In this document: one piece after another, positions 1 through 9,430 of the stretch
Layout: every line of letters begins with the position of its first letter
Position numbering within the stretch: position 1 is the stretch's first letter
Assembly (NCBI RefSeq): GCF_001425055.1
Contig: NZ_LMDK01000020.1
Coordinates: 281,001-345,000 of the forward strand
DNA length: 64,000 nucleotides
Reading direction: 5' to 3'
Source: Pelomonas sp. Root1237
GTDB taxonomy: Bacteria; Pseudomonadota; Gammaproteobacteria; Burkholderiales; Burkholderiaceae_C
The notes under the pieces: model-generated
Database searches by the model: none
Told to the model about the DNA's origin: nothing
Seen by the model: the letters and a program-made list of their open reading frames with translations, nothing else
Made by a program: the position numbers and the translations under genes

Positions 1-742
<742 letters not shown>

Positions 743-781
743 CCGGTGATTATCCCGGATAGGGGAAAAGGCCTGCCAGCC

Positions 782-1912
782 CTACTCCGGCCGGGTCACC
801 GGCGGCCGTAATTCGGCTCGCGTATTCAGCACCATCCAGCGGGGCGTGCGGAAGCGAACGATGCGCCAATACAGCAGCACGTAGAAGACAACGAACAGCC
901 CGAGGATGACCTGCAGCATGACGGTGTCGTCCCACCAGATCGTCGCTGGCACGACGGACAGGCTGCACAGCACCCAGAGATAGGGCGCGGTCAGGGCATT
1001 GCGGCGCGTCAGCACGGCGGCGTCCCGGCTGCCGATGGCCCAGCGCATCAGGCGGCGGTAGATGAGGCTGTGCAGGTGGATGCCATCGGGCATGCCGACC
1101 GGCCGGCCACGCACCACCTTGCGCCGGTACATGGAGAACACCGTCTCCCAGACTGGATAGGCGCACAACAGCAGCGGGAACATCGGCGAGACCTCGGGGT
1201 TGCGCACCAGCAGCAGGATGGCCAGCTCCGACAGTATGAAACCGAGGAAATAAGCCCCGCCGTCGCCCAGGAAGATCAGGCCGAACGGGTAGTTCCACAT
1301 GAAGAAGCCCAGCACGGCGCCTATGACCGCGATGGCCATGGCCGCGACGAACTGGTCGCCCGCCTGCAGGGCGACATAGGCCAGGCCCGCCAGCATGATG
1401 GCCGAGCACATGGACGCCAGACCGTTCATGCCGTCGATGATGTTGATCGAATGGGCCACGCCACTGACAACCAGCAGCGCAAGCAGGTAGCCGCCCACCG
1501 TCGTGGCCGCGATCAAGTCCAGCCCGGGGATCTCGGTCACCTTGATCTGCGCGCCCAGCAGCCAGGCGCCCAGGGCGGCTGCCAGCAGCGTGGCCAGCAT
1601 GCGGCGCAGCGGGCTGACGCGCTTGGTCAGGTCTTCGATGACGCCGGAGGCGAAGGCTGGCGCGCTGCACGCGAGCAGCAGCCCAGCCATGTGGCGCATG
1701 GCCGGATAACGCCAGGTGAGCAAGACCGTGCCGACGGCAAAGCCACCGAAGATGGCAAGCCCGCCAATGCGCGGCACGGGGCGGGAGTGAAACTTCTGCG
1801 GGCCGGACAGGTCATGGTCGGCCGACAGCGCACCGTGCAGGTGCGATGAACGGATGATGAGCAGCGTTGCAGCAGCTGCAATCGCAAAGCTCAGGGCGAG
1901 AATCGGAAGCAT
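782..1912 (-). CDS. WecA/TagO-like undecaprenyl-phosphate glycosylphosphotransferase
   Basis: Polytopic inner-membrane enzyme of the MraY/WecA family (glycosyltransferase family 4). It would move a HexNAc-1-phosphate from a UDP-sugar to undecaprenyl phosphate and so start a polysaccharide repeat. Many hydrophobic segments are visible. Conserved features are the acidic pair in VIEDLTKRVSP (about 91-101), NIIDGMNGL (about 157-165), FLGDGGAYFLGF (about 214-225) and a terminal DGIHLHSLIYRR (about 276-287) that matches the substrate-binding HIHH-type loop of WecA-like enzymes. I use the ATG at 1912, which puts the first helix at the N-terminus; a GTG at 1957 would add 15 polar residues. It is divergent from the exporter gene at 2107 and is a natural initiating enzyme for that operon. 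Exact sugar is unknown. Confidence 0.85.
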   Translation of the reverse strand: MLPILALSFAIAAAATLLIIRSSHLHGALSADHDLSGPQKFHSRPVPRIGGLAIFGGFAVGTVLLTWRYPAMRHMAGLLLACSAPAFASGVIEDLTKRVSPLRRMLATLLAAALGAWLLGAQIKVTEIPGLDLIAATTVGGYLLALLVVSGVAHSINIIDGMNGLASMCSAIMLAGLAYVALQAGDQFVAAMAIAVIGAVLGFFMWNYPFGLIFLGDGGAYFLGFILSELAILLLVRNPEVSPMFPLLLCAYPVWETVFSMYRRKVVRGRPVGMPDGIHLHSLIYRRLMRWAIGSRDAAVLTRRNALTAPYLWVLCSLSVVPATIWWDDTVMLQVILGLFVVFYVLLYWRIVRFRTPRWMVLNTRAELRPPVTRPE

Positions 1913-2032
1913 GGAATAAGAGCGCAGGCCTGGATGCGGGGCAGCGGCTGTGACCACCGTTCGGCCGACATCAGCAGTGTAACGACGGGAGACTGCGCCG
2001 GGCGCTATCCGGGTTGCCCCCAGGCGCGTAGC

Positions 2033-2038
2033 TAGAAT
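2033..2038 (+). promoter_or_regulatory. Possible -10 box (TAGAAT) before the polysaccharide operon
   Basis: A TAGAAT hexamer lies about 70 bases before the exporter start, in the 194-base gap between the divergent WecA-like and exporter genes. TTGCCC at 2014-2019 is too close (13 bases) to be a standard -35 and no better -35 is seen, so the call is weak. The same TAGAAT motif precedes lysS and the secreted protein gene. Confidence 0.28.
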
Positions 2039-2106
2039 CCGCGCCGATTCGAGCCCCGTCGGACGTCCGGCGTCTGGGCTGCTCCTCTCAACTTCACGCA
2101 GCCCCC

Positions 2107-4104
2107 ATGACTAGTCCCGGTCTCTTGGAATTGCCTAAATATTCACCATCCACCGTGACTCAGACATTCGCCAAGGTAAAGCGCGGGGCGTCCACCCATC
2201 TGGCCTGCCACCTGATGGCCTCGCTGGCATTCGGCCTGCTGGCCAGCATGACCTCGCTGAGCAGCCGTGCGGCCGAGACCAACAGCAACGATTCACAGGT
2301 AGGGCCGGTGCGGCTGGTCGCACCGTCGCAGACGCCAGCGCGCCCCGCAGGCAGCGACCCGGGCAGCGAAGCACCGCGGGAATCTCAGCGCGAGCCGCAG
2401 CGCGGGCCGCAGCGGGAGTCGCTGCGCGCGCTCGATCCTTCGGAACGCGATGCGCGTCGGATTCTCGAGATGAGCGAGTTCGAACGCTACGTGCAGCGTG
2501 CCGTCGGTGAAGACGTTGAAGTGCCTCGCTTCGGCATGGAGCTGCTGAGCCCGCGCGTCGGCACGCCAGGCGAAGGTTCCAGCCAGATTCCCGGCGACTA
2601 TGTCGTCAGCGTGGGCGATGAGCTGCTGGTCAACCTTTGGGGCGCTGTCGAGGCCGACCTGCGCCTGACCGTCGACCGGAACGGACGCATCACCATTCCG
2701 CGGGTCGGACCGGTCATGGTGGCGGGCCTGCGCTATGGCGACCTGAATACAGCCATCGACCAGCGGGTGAGCCAGGTGTTCAAGAACTACCGACTCAGCA
2801 CCTCGCTGGGCAGGCTGCGCAGCATCCGCGTCTATGTCACGGGGTTCACGCTCAAGCCCGGCGCCTATGCAGTCAGCAGCCTGTCAACCATCGTCAATGC
2901 GCTGATCCAGGCAGGCGGGCCTTCCGCAGCTGGCAGTCTGCGTCAGATCGAATTGCGCCGCGGCGGCAAGCTGGTCAGCCAGTTCGACCTGTACGACCTG
3001 CTCCTGCGCGGCGACAAAACGGCGGATCGCGTGCTGCAGTCGGAGGACGTCGTCCATATCGGGCCTGTTGGGCAGCAAGTCGCACTGATTGGCAGCGTCA
3101 ACCGCCCTGGCATCTTCGAACTCAAGCCGAGCGAGACCATTGACGACCTGTTGCGGATGGGCGCAGGCTTCAATGCGGTAGCCGACCGGTCGCGCCTGGC
3201 CGTTGAAAGCCTGGATACGCGCAACGATGCTCGCATCACCGAGTTGACCCTGCCGCAACAACTGCGCGCAACGCTCAAGAGCGGCGACCTGGTGCGCGCC
3301 TTCAACGCGACGGCCGCCTTGTTGCCCCAGCACCGCCAGAACAAGCGGGTGCGAATTGAGGGCGAAGTCCAGCGCCCAGGGGAATACATCCTCCCGCCCG
3401 GAAGCAGCCTGACGGACGCCGTCAATGCCGCCGGTGGCCTGACGCCAGGCGCCTTTGTCTACGGCGCCGAATTCAACCGGGAAAGCGTGCGCGTCACGCA
3501 GCAAACTCAGTATGAACGCGCACTGCGGGATCTCGAAACCGAGTTCGCTCGCGTTCAAGTGAGTCAGAAGGCGCTGACAGCCGATGAAGCGAACGCGCAG
3601 GGCGCGCGAGTGCAGAGCTCCAATCGACTCATAGACCGACTGCGCGCCGTCAAGCCGACCGGCCGCATCGTGCTGCAAACCGCACCCAACGCCGCTCGCC
3701 TGCCAGACTTGATGGTCGAAGACGGCGACCGCCTTACCGTGCCTGCCAGGCCAACCACCGTTGGCGTATTCGGTAGCGTCTTCAATGGTGGCAGTTTCGT
3801 GTTCCGCCCGGATGCGAGCATTGAAGACATGCTGCGCCTGGCTGGCGGCCCAACCCGCGGCGCCGACACGTCAAGCACCTTCGTGATCCGCGCCAACGGC
3901 AGCGTGGTCAGCGCCAAACAGCAGTCCTCGGGCTGGATCTCCATGGGCTCCGGCTTCTCGACACTCGCCGCCTTGCCGGGTGACACCGTCTTCGTGCCCG
4001 AGGACCTGACACGCACGAGCTTCAGCCAGGAAGCCAAGGAATGGACGCAGATCCTGTACCAGTTCGGTCTGGGCGCTGCTGCATTGAAGACTCTCAAGAA
4101 CTAA
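2107..4104 (+). CDS. Wza-like polysaccharide export protein with SLBB domains
   Basis: Outer-membrane polysaccharide export (OPX) protein, the probable exit pore for the glycan made by this operon. After a long basic N-terminus there is a hydrophobic stretch (about 33-50) ending in SSRAAE, a likely signal-peptidase I site; no lipobox cysteine is obvious, unlike E. coli Wza. Residues 91-107 are an Arg/Glu/Gln-rich low-complexity stretch. The polysaccharide-export domain begins at IPGDYVVSVGDEL (161-173) and runs to about 245. At least three SLBB-type repeats follow, at about 243-320, 415-490 and 555-620 (for example VYVTGFTLKPGAY, IEGEVQRPGEYILPPG, VFGSVFNGGSFVFRP). At 665 residues it belongs to the longer multi-SLBB OPX class. 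The Wzz-like gene follows after 15 bases. ATG at 2215 is an alternative start. Confidence 0.9.
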   Translation: MTSPGLLELPKYSPSTVTQTFAKVKRGASTHLACHLMASLAFGLLASMTSLSSRAAETNSNDSQVGPVRLVAPSQTPARPAGSDPGSEAPRESQREPQRGPQRESLRALDPSERDARRILEMSEFERYVQRAVGEDVEVPRFGMELLSPRVGTPGEGSSQIPGDYVVSVGDELLVNLWGAVEADLRLTVDRNGRITIPRVGPVMVAGLRYGDLNTAIDQRVSQVFKNYRLSTSLGRLRSIRVYVTGFTLKPGAYAVSSLSTIVNALIQAGGPSAAGSLRQIELRRGGKLVSQFDLYDLLLRGDKTADRVLQSEDVVHIGPVGQQVALIGSVNRPGIFELKPSETIDDLLRMGAGFNAVADRSRLAVESLDTRNDARITELTLPQQLRATLKSGDLVRAFNATAALLPQHRQNKRVRIEGEVQRPGEYILPPGSSLTDAVNAAGGLTPGAFVYGAEFNRESVRVTQQTQYERALRDLETEFARVQVSQKALTADEANAQGARVQSSNRLIDRLRAVKPTGRIVLQTAPNAARLPDLMVEDGDRLTVPARPTTVGVFGSVFNGGSFVFRPDASIEDMLRLAGGPTRGADTSSTFVIRANGSVVSAKQQSSGWISMGSGFSTLAALPGDTVFVPEDLTRTSFSQEAKEWTQILYQFGLGAAALKTLKN

Positions 4105-4119
4105 CGGGCAGGTTTTTCG

Positions 4120-5217
4120 ATGCTTCCCAACAATGCGGCAAACATGCCCGTCGAATCCGAGTTGACCCTCTCCGAGTTTGCAGGCGCGCTGGGCGCTCGA
4201 TGGCGCCTGCTGGTGGTCGCACCGCTCGCGACTGCCGTGCTGGGCCTGGGAGCCAGCTACCTCATTGCGCCCACGTTCATGGCCCGCACGAGCATCATGC
4301 CGCCCCAACAGCAGCAGAGCGCCGCGGCCGGCGCCCTGGCTTCTCTTGGAGCGCTGGCCGGGATATCCGGCGGTGTTCGCAATACCGGCGACCAGTACGT
4401 CACCTTCGCGCAGAGCCGCACCATCGCCGACCGCATGCTTGAGCGCTTCGACCTGAAGACGGTCTACGAAGAAAAGCTGGCGCACGACGCTCGCCTTGAG
4501 CTCATGCGCAACACCCGGATCAATCTTGGCAAGAAGGACGGTGTGATCTCCATTGAAGTGGACGACCACGATCCCAAGCGCGCTGCAGACATGGCAAACG
4601 CCTATGTTGAAGAGCTGCGCAAGCTCACCGCCGGCCTGACCCTGACCGAGGCACAGCAGCGGCGAGCCTTCTTCGAGGGGCAGTTGAAGCAGGTGCGCAC
4701 CAAGCTCGACGCCGCCCAGGCTGCGCTGCAGGGCGTTGGTGTGTCGGCCGAGACTCTCAAGGCGGAACCCAAGGCTGCGATGGAAGCCGTGGCCCGCTTG
4801 CGCGCCGAGCTCACCAGCGCCGAAGTGCGTTTGCAGATGCTCAGCAGCAGCCTGGCCGAGCACACGCCCGAGGTGCAGCAGCAGACCGCCGCGGTCACGC
4901 GGCTGCGCAGCGAACTGGCGCGTGCCGGTCAGGCTGAGCAGTCCACCGCGGGGGCGGGCTACATCGGCGCCTATCGCGAGTTCAAGTATCAGGAGACGCT
5001 GTTCGACCTGATCGCCCGCCAGTACGAACTGGCGCGCGTGGATGAAAGCCGCGACGGTGGCCAACTGCAGGTCATCGACGTGGCCCAGGTGCCGGAGCGC
5101 AAATACAAACCCAAGCGCAGCCAGCTGATGATGGCCGGTTTTGCCCTGGCCCTGATCGCAGTGGCTGCTCATACCGCGCTGGTGCTGGTCCGCCAACGCG
5201 CCAAGAGCCAGATCTAG
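4120..5217 (+). CDS. Wzz/Wzc N-domain chain-length determinant protein
   Basis: Inner-membrane polysaccharide co-polymerase that sets glycan chain length or links synthesis to the exporter. The topology is typical: a transmembrane helix at about 29-53 (LLVVAPLATAVLGLGASYLI), a large periplasmic part with coiled-coil character between about 170 and 290 (LTEAQQRRAFFEGQLKQV onward), a PKR-type proline-rich entry (RKYKPKRSQ), and a second helix at about 335-358. There is no tyrosine-kinase domain, so it is Wzz/PCP-1-like or needs a separate kinase. Residues about 65-90 are Gln/Ala/Gly-rich. It lies 15 bases after the OPX gene, a pairing expected for Wzy-dependent export. Confidence 0.88.
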   Translation: MLPNNAANMPVESELTLSEFAGALGARWRLLVVAPLATAVLGLGASYLIAPTFMARTSIMPPQQQQSAAAGALASLGALAGISGGVRNTGDQYVTFAQSRTIADRMLERFDLKTVYEEKLAHDARLELMRNTRINLGKKDGVISIEVDDHDPKRAADMANAYVEELRKLTAGLTLTEAQQRRAFFEGQLKQVRTKLDAAQAALQGVGVSAETLKAEPKAAMEAVARLRAELTSAEVRLQMLSSSLAEHTPEVQQQTAAVTRLRSELARAGQAEQSTAGAGYIGAYREFKYQETLFDLIARQYELARVDESRDGGQLQVIDVAQVPERKYKPKRSQLMMAGFALALIAVAAHTALVLVRQRAKSQI

Positions 5218-5286
5218 AGCGCTGATTGCCCGGCAGAACCGTTTCTGCCTGGAAATCCAGTTCCCCCATACCGAGCAGGCCCCTGC

Positions 5287-6348
5287 ATGAACGCCCTTTT
5301 AAAACCCATTCTCGGCCGCAAGGTCCGATTCGCTCTGGTCGGCTGCGGCCGGATTGCGAACAACCATTTCGAGTCGATCAGGAAGCTCGCCGACGACTGC
5401 GAGTTGGTCGACGTATGCGACATCGAGCCCGACGCGCTGGCGGCCGCTACCGCGTCGACCGGTGCCAAGGGCCACGGGAACCTGACGGACATGCTGGCCG
5501 CCACCACGGCCGACTGCGTGATTCTCACGACGCCAAGCGGGCTGCATTCGCGCCAGGCCATCCAGGTCGCGCAGGCTGGTTTTCATGTGATGACCGAGAA
5601 GCCCATGGCTACGCGCTGGCAGGAAGGCCTGGACATGGTCCGCGCCTGCGACGAAGCCGGCGTGCGACTCTTCGTCGTGAAGCAGAACCGTCGCAACCCA
5701 ACCTTGCAGGTGCTGAAGAACGCCGTCACAGCCGGGCGCTTCGGGCGGATCTACATGGTCAACGTCAATGTGTTCTGGACCCGCCCGCAGTCCTACTACG
5801 ACAGCGCCGCTTGGCGCGGCACCTGGGAGTTCGACGGCGGCGCCTTCATGAACCAGGCCAGTCACTACATCGATCTGCTGGACTGGATCGTCGGCCCGGT
5901 GGAAAGTGTCATGGCCTACACGGGCACCCTGGCTCGGGACATCGAGGTTGAAGACACCGGCGTGGCGGCGGTGAAGTGGCGCAGTGGCGCCATGGGCTCG
6001 ATCAACGTGACCATGCTCACCTATCCCAAGAATCTCGAGGGGTCGATCACCATCCTGGGCGAAAAGGGCTCGGCAGTCATTGGCGGCGTGGCCGTCAACG
6101 AGATCAAGCACTGGGAGTTCCAGACGCCCGATCCGGCGGACGCCAGCATCAAGGATGCCAGTTACCAGACCACGTCGGTCTATGGCATCGGCCACCCGCT
6201 CTACTACCTCAACGTCATCGACGTGTTGCGCGGCCAGGCCAAGGCAGAGACCGATGGTCGCGAAGGACTGAAGTCCCTGGAATTGCTGATCGGCATGTAC
6301 CAGTCAGCCCGCGACGGCCGCCGCGTCAACCTGCCCCTGCAGTTCTGA
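5287..6348 (+). CDS. wbpB: UDP-GlcNAc-3-dehydrogenase-like oxidoreductase (WbpB/WlbA)
   Basis: Gfo/Idh/MocA-family NAD(P)-dependent dehydrogenase. In Pseudomonas O5 and Bordetella the WbpB/WlbA enzyme oxidises C3 of UDP-GlcNAc uronic acid, to be aminated by WbpE/WlbC. The N-terminal Rossmann motif FALVGCGRIANNH is at about 17-29, the family EKPMA motif with its catalytic Lys at about 102-106, and the substrate-domain motif GGAFMNQASHYIDLLDW at about 185-201 with the conserved His. Length 353 residues is usual for the family. It is followed within 6 bases by the acetyltransferase and then the aminotransferase, an order that defines the 2,3-diacetamido uronic acid pathway. The UDP-GlcNAc 6-dehydrogenase (WbpA) that supplies its substrate is not in the window. 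Confidence 0.88.
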   Translation: MNALLKPILGRKVRFALVGCGRIANNHFESIRKLADDCELVDVCDIEPDALAAATASTGAKGHGNLTDMLAATTADCVILTTPSGLHSRQAIQVAQAGFHVMTEKPMATRWQEGLDMVRACDEAGVRLFVVKQNRRNPTLQVLKNAVTAGRFGRIYMVNVNVFWTRPQSYYDSAAWRGTWEFDGGAFMNQASHYIDLLDWIVGPVESVMAYTGTLARDIEVEDTGVAAVKWRSGAMGSINVTMLTYPKNLEGSITILGEKGSAVIGGVAVNEIKHWEFQTPDPADASIKDASYQTTSVYGIGHPLYYLNVIDVLRGQAKAETDGREGLKSLELLIGMYQSARDGRRVNLPLQF

Positions 6349-6354
6349 GCCTGC

Positions 6355-6927
6355 ATGAGCGTCAGCATCCACCCTTCCGCCATCGTTGACGAGGGCGCGC
6401 AGATCGGCGACGGCAGCCGCGTCTGGCACTTCGTGCACATCTGTGGCGGCGCGCGCATCGGGAAGGGCTGCTCCTTCGGACAGAACGTGTTCGTCGGCAA
6501 CGACGTGAGCATCGGCAACAACGTCAAGGTGCAGAACAACGTCTCCGTCTACGACGCAGTGACGCTGGAGGACGACGTGTTCTGTGGCCCGAGCATGGTG
6601 TTCACCAATGTATACAACCCCCGCTCGGCAGTGACCCGCAAGGACGAATACCGTCGCACCGTCGTGCGCCAGGGTGCGACGCTGGGGGCCAACAGCACCA
6701 TCGTCTGTGGCACGACGATCGGTCGCTTCGCCTTCATCGGCGCAGGCGCCGTCGTCAACCGCGACGTGCCCGACTTCGCCCTCATGCTCGGCGTGCCGGC
6801 GCGGCAGACCGGCTGGATGAGCCGCCATGGCGAGCGCCTCGAATTCATCGACGGCGAGGCGACCTGCCCCCAAACCCATGACCGCTATCGGCTCGTTGAA
6901 GGCCGATGCGAATTGATCCAAGACTGA
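6355..6927 (+). CDS. wbpD: UDP-3-amino sugar N-acetyltransferase (WbpD/WlbB)
   Basis: Left-handed beta-helix acyltransferase that acetylates the 3-amino group of UDP-GlcNAc3NA. Hexapeptide repeats run through most of residues 5-150 ([51 protein letters not shown]). The segment [17 protein letters not shown] (about 83-99) is characteristic of the WlbB/WbpD group, as is the closing [11 protein letters not shown]. Length 190 residues is standard. It lies 6 bases after wbpB and 2 bases before wbpE, so the three are very likely translated together. Acetyl-CoA is the expected donor. Confidence is high because motif and context agree. Confidence 0.9.
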   Translation: MSVSIHPSAIVDEGAQIGDGSRVWHFVHICGGARIGKGCSFGQNVFVGNDVSIGNNVKVQNNVSVYDAVTLEDDVFCGPSMVFTNVYNPRSAVTRKDEYRRTVVRQGATLGANSTIVCGTTIGRFAFIGAGAVVNRDVPDFALMLGVPARQTGWMSRHGERLEFIDGEATCPQTHDRYRLVEGRCELIQD

Positions 6928-6929
6928 AC

Positions 6930-8036
6930 ATGCAATTCATCGACCTCAAGAGCCAGTACCACGCGCTCAAGACCAGCATCGACGCTCGCATCCAGAAGGT
7001 ACTCGACCACGGCCAATACATCATGGGCCCCGAAGTGGCCGAGCTCGAAGCCGCGCTCGCCCAATTGACCGGCGCCAAGCACTGCATCACCGTCTCCAGC
7101 GGCACCGAGGCCCTGCTGATTGCGCTGATGGCCGAGGGCATCGGTGCCGGCCACGAAGTCATTACCACGCCTTTCACCTTCGCCGCGACGGCCGAAACCA
7201 TCGTGCTGGCCGGCGCCAAGCCGGTCTACGTGGACATCAAGCCGGGCGACTGCAATATCGATCCCGCCCTCATCGAGGCCGCCATCACGCCAGCCACGCG
7301 CGCCATCATGCCGGTGAGCCTGTATGGCCAGGTCGCCGACATGGACGAGATCAACGCCATCGCCGCCAAGCACAACCTATCGGTCATCGAAGACGCAGCA
7401 CAGAGCTTCGGTGCGACCTACAAGGGCCGCAAGAGCTGCAATGTCTCGAAGATCGGCGCGACCAGCTTCTTCCCCAGCAAGCCGCTCGGCTGTTATGGCG
7501 ATGGTGGTGCTCTATTCACCAGCGACGATGCCCTCGCGCAGGCCATGCGCGAGATCCGCGTGCATGGCCAGAGCCAGCGGTATACCCACACCCGCGTGGG
7601 AGTAGGTGGTCGCATGGACACGCTGCAATGCGCGATCGTGCTGGGCAAGCTTGAACGCTTTGAATGGGAGATCGCCCAGCGCAAGCAACTGGGTGATCGC
7701 TACGCGGAGCTGATCAAGGCCAGTGGCGCGCCGGTCGACCTGCTACCGGTGGCCGATGACCGCGACTGCGTGTGGGCTCAGTACACAGTCAAGGTCGAGG
7801 ATCGCGCGGCCGTCATCGCCGCACTTAAAGAGCAGGGCATTCCGACGGCCGTGCACTACCCGCGCCCATTGCATCGCCAGCCGGCTTACGAAAGCCCGGA
7901 CTGCCCGGCGGACAGCCTGCCACATAGCAACGCGGCTGCAGCGCGCGTCATGAGCTTGCCCATGAGCGCGGACCTCACAGAAATTCAACAGCTGCAAATC
8001 GTCGAGGCTCTCTCACGCGCGCTCCGTGGCGCTTGA
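6930..8036 (+). CDS. wbpE: DegT/DnrJ/EryC1 sugar aminotransferase (WbpE/WlbC)
   Basis: PLP-dependent aminotransferase that converts the 3-keto sugar made by WbpB to the 3-amino sugar using glutamate. The fold-type-I markers are SSGTEALLIAL (phosphate binding, about 58-68), VIEDAAQSFGA (about 152-162), and SFFPSKPLGCYGDGGA (about 180-195) with the Schiff-base Lys after PS. The N-terminal MQFIDLKSQY fits the family, so I choose the ATG at 6930, two bases past the previous stop. A start at 6906 would overlap wbpD by 22 bases. The WbpB-D-E trio together gives UDP-GlcNAc(3NAc)A. Nothing unusual in length (368 residues). Confidence 0.9.
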   Translation: MQFIDLKSQYHALKTSIDARIQKVLDHGQYIMGPEVAELEAALAQLTGAKHCITVSSGTEALLIALMAEGIGAGHEVITTPFTFAATAETIVLAGAKPVYVDIKPGDCNIDPALIEAAITPATRAIMPVSLYGQVADMDEINAIAAKHNLSVIEDAAQSFGATYKGRKSCNVSKIGATSFFPSKPLGCYGDGGALFTSDDALAQAMREIRVHGQSQRYTHTRVGVGGRMDTLQCAIVLGKLERFEWEIAQRKQLGDRYAELIKASGAPVDLLPVADDRDCVWAQYTVKVEDRAAVIAALKEQGIPTAVHYPRPLHRQPAYESPDCPADSLPHSNAAAARVMSLPMSADLTEIQQLQIVEALSRALRGA

Positions 8037-8074
8037 CTGAATTCCGCACCATCCCAGAAGGCCGGGGCAGTCAG

Positions 8075-9430
8075 ATGAAGCGATTACTCTTTGCGCTCTT
8101 TGTCTTCTTGTACGCCGCCTCCTTCGGCTATGCCTACGTGGAGTACCTCAATCCAGTTTGGGAGTACTTCGGCTTCAAGATGTATCCCATGGACGGTGCC
8201 CGCCTCGCGGTCGGTGTATCGATGCTGGCCCTTAGCGCTTTCGCTCAGGCCCCCCGGATCACGACACCGGCCAGCTTGGTCGTCTTCGTTCTCTATTTCA
8301 ATGTCTACATCCCCTGCCTGATCACGTCGCTGATGCTCAGCAGTGACGCACTGAGGCTCTATGGCCCCATGCTGCTCGCACTGACCGCCATCTTTGTGTT
8401 GGCCGGCATAGCCGCCTCCTCGTCGCAACCCGGCACACTCAAAGGCACCGATGGACTCCACCCGGGATTCGAACGCTTCGTGCTCATAGCATGGGCGCTG
8501 GCCTTTGTCATCATTGCTGCCTATTCAGGCTCGTCTCTGAGCTTGACCAGTCTCGACGATCCGGCCGCGGTTTACGAGCAGCGCACCGCGGGCGCTACTG
8601 ACAATCCTGTCATCCGCTACATACAGACTTATTTCAGCAACATCTTCACGCCCACCCTGCTATGCATTGGGCTGATCAGGCGCCGTCCCCTCTGGATTGC
8701 CGGCGCCTTCGCAGGTGGTCTGTTGATGTATGCAGTCAATGCCCAGCGCACCCTGCTGCTGCTGCCGCTGATTCTGGTGGCTGTTTTCTTGCTCATCTCT
8801 CGACCACGCCTGCACCAGTACGCCGCACACACGATACTGGCTGTGTTGTCCGTTGCGATGATCTGGTCGGCACACACACAGGAGGAGAGCCTCTTTGGTG
8901 CGGCGTTCGCGGTTTTGCTGACATTCCGTACCATCGCCATTCCGGGCCTGACCGTCAGTCAGTACGAAGACCTGTTCTCAGAGATTGGTCATACCTACTG
9001 GTCCAACGTCAAGGGCTTCAGTCTATTCGTGCCGCCACCGGACTGGGCCTTCAATGAGCCCCTTTGGCCAGACCTCGGCTACATCGTTGGGGACAAGCTC
9101 TACAACAATCCCATCTTCAACGTGAACGCCAACCTGTTCGCCGGCGACGGCGTCGCGGCAGCGGGCACGGTCGGCATCCTCATCATCGGACTTGTATTCA
9201 TCGGCTGGATCAAGCTTGTAGATCGGCTGTCGATGAGATGGAATACCTTGTTTGCTGCAATGGTGACATTGCCGCCCGCGATCTCGCTGACCAACGGGCA
9301 CTTCTTCACAACCATGCTCTCGTTCGGCGGCATCTTTTGGTTACTGGTCTTCAGATTCGTTGAGCCACCGAAGATATCTGCACGCATGCAGGAGACTGCT
9401 CCGCAGCCCGCAGGAGACACGCCATCGTGA
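8075..9430 (+). CDS. Wzy-like O-antigen/oligosaccharide repeat polymerase candidate
   Basis: Polytopic membrane protein of 451 residues with about 10-12 predicted hydrophobic helices, no enzymatic signature visible by eye and a large extracytoplasmic stretch around residues 270-340 (SQYEDLFSEIGHTYWSNVKGF). Such proteins in glycan loci, beside a flippase and a chain-length regulator, are normally Wzy polymerases that join lipid-linked repeats in the periplasm. I use the ATG at 8075 (MKRLLFALFVFLY); a TTG at 8033 overlaps the upstream stop but would add 14 polar residues before the first helix. Its stop overlaps the GTG of the flippase gene by 4 bases. Family assignment rests on topology and context, because Wzy sequences diverge strongly. 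Confidence 0.65.
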   Translation: MKRLLFALFVFLYAASFGYAYVEYLNPVWEYFGFKMYPMDGARLAVGVSMLALSAFAQAPRITTPASLVVFVLYFNVYIPCLITSLMLSSDALRLYGPMLLALTAIFVLAGIAASSSQPGTLKGTDGLHPGFERFVLIAWALAFVIIAAYSGSSLSLTSLDDPAAVYEQRTAGATDNPVIRYIQTYFSNIFTPTLLCIGLIRRRPLWIAGAFAGGLLMYAVNAQRTLLLLPLILVAVFLLISRPRLHQYAAHTILAVLSVAMIWSAHTQEESLFGAAFAVLLTFRTIAIPGLTVSQYEDLFSEIGHTYWSNVKGFSLFVPPPDWAFNEPLWPDLGYIVGDKLYNNPIFNVNANLFAGDGVAAAGTVGILIIGLVFIGWIKLVDRLSMRWNTLFAAMVTLPPAISLTNGHFFTTMLSFGGIFWLLVFRFVEPPKISARMQETAPQPAGDTPS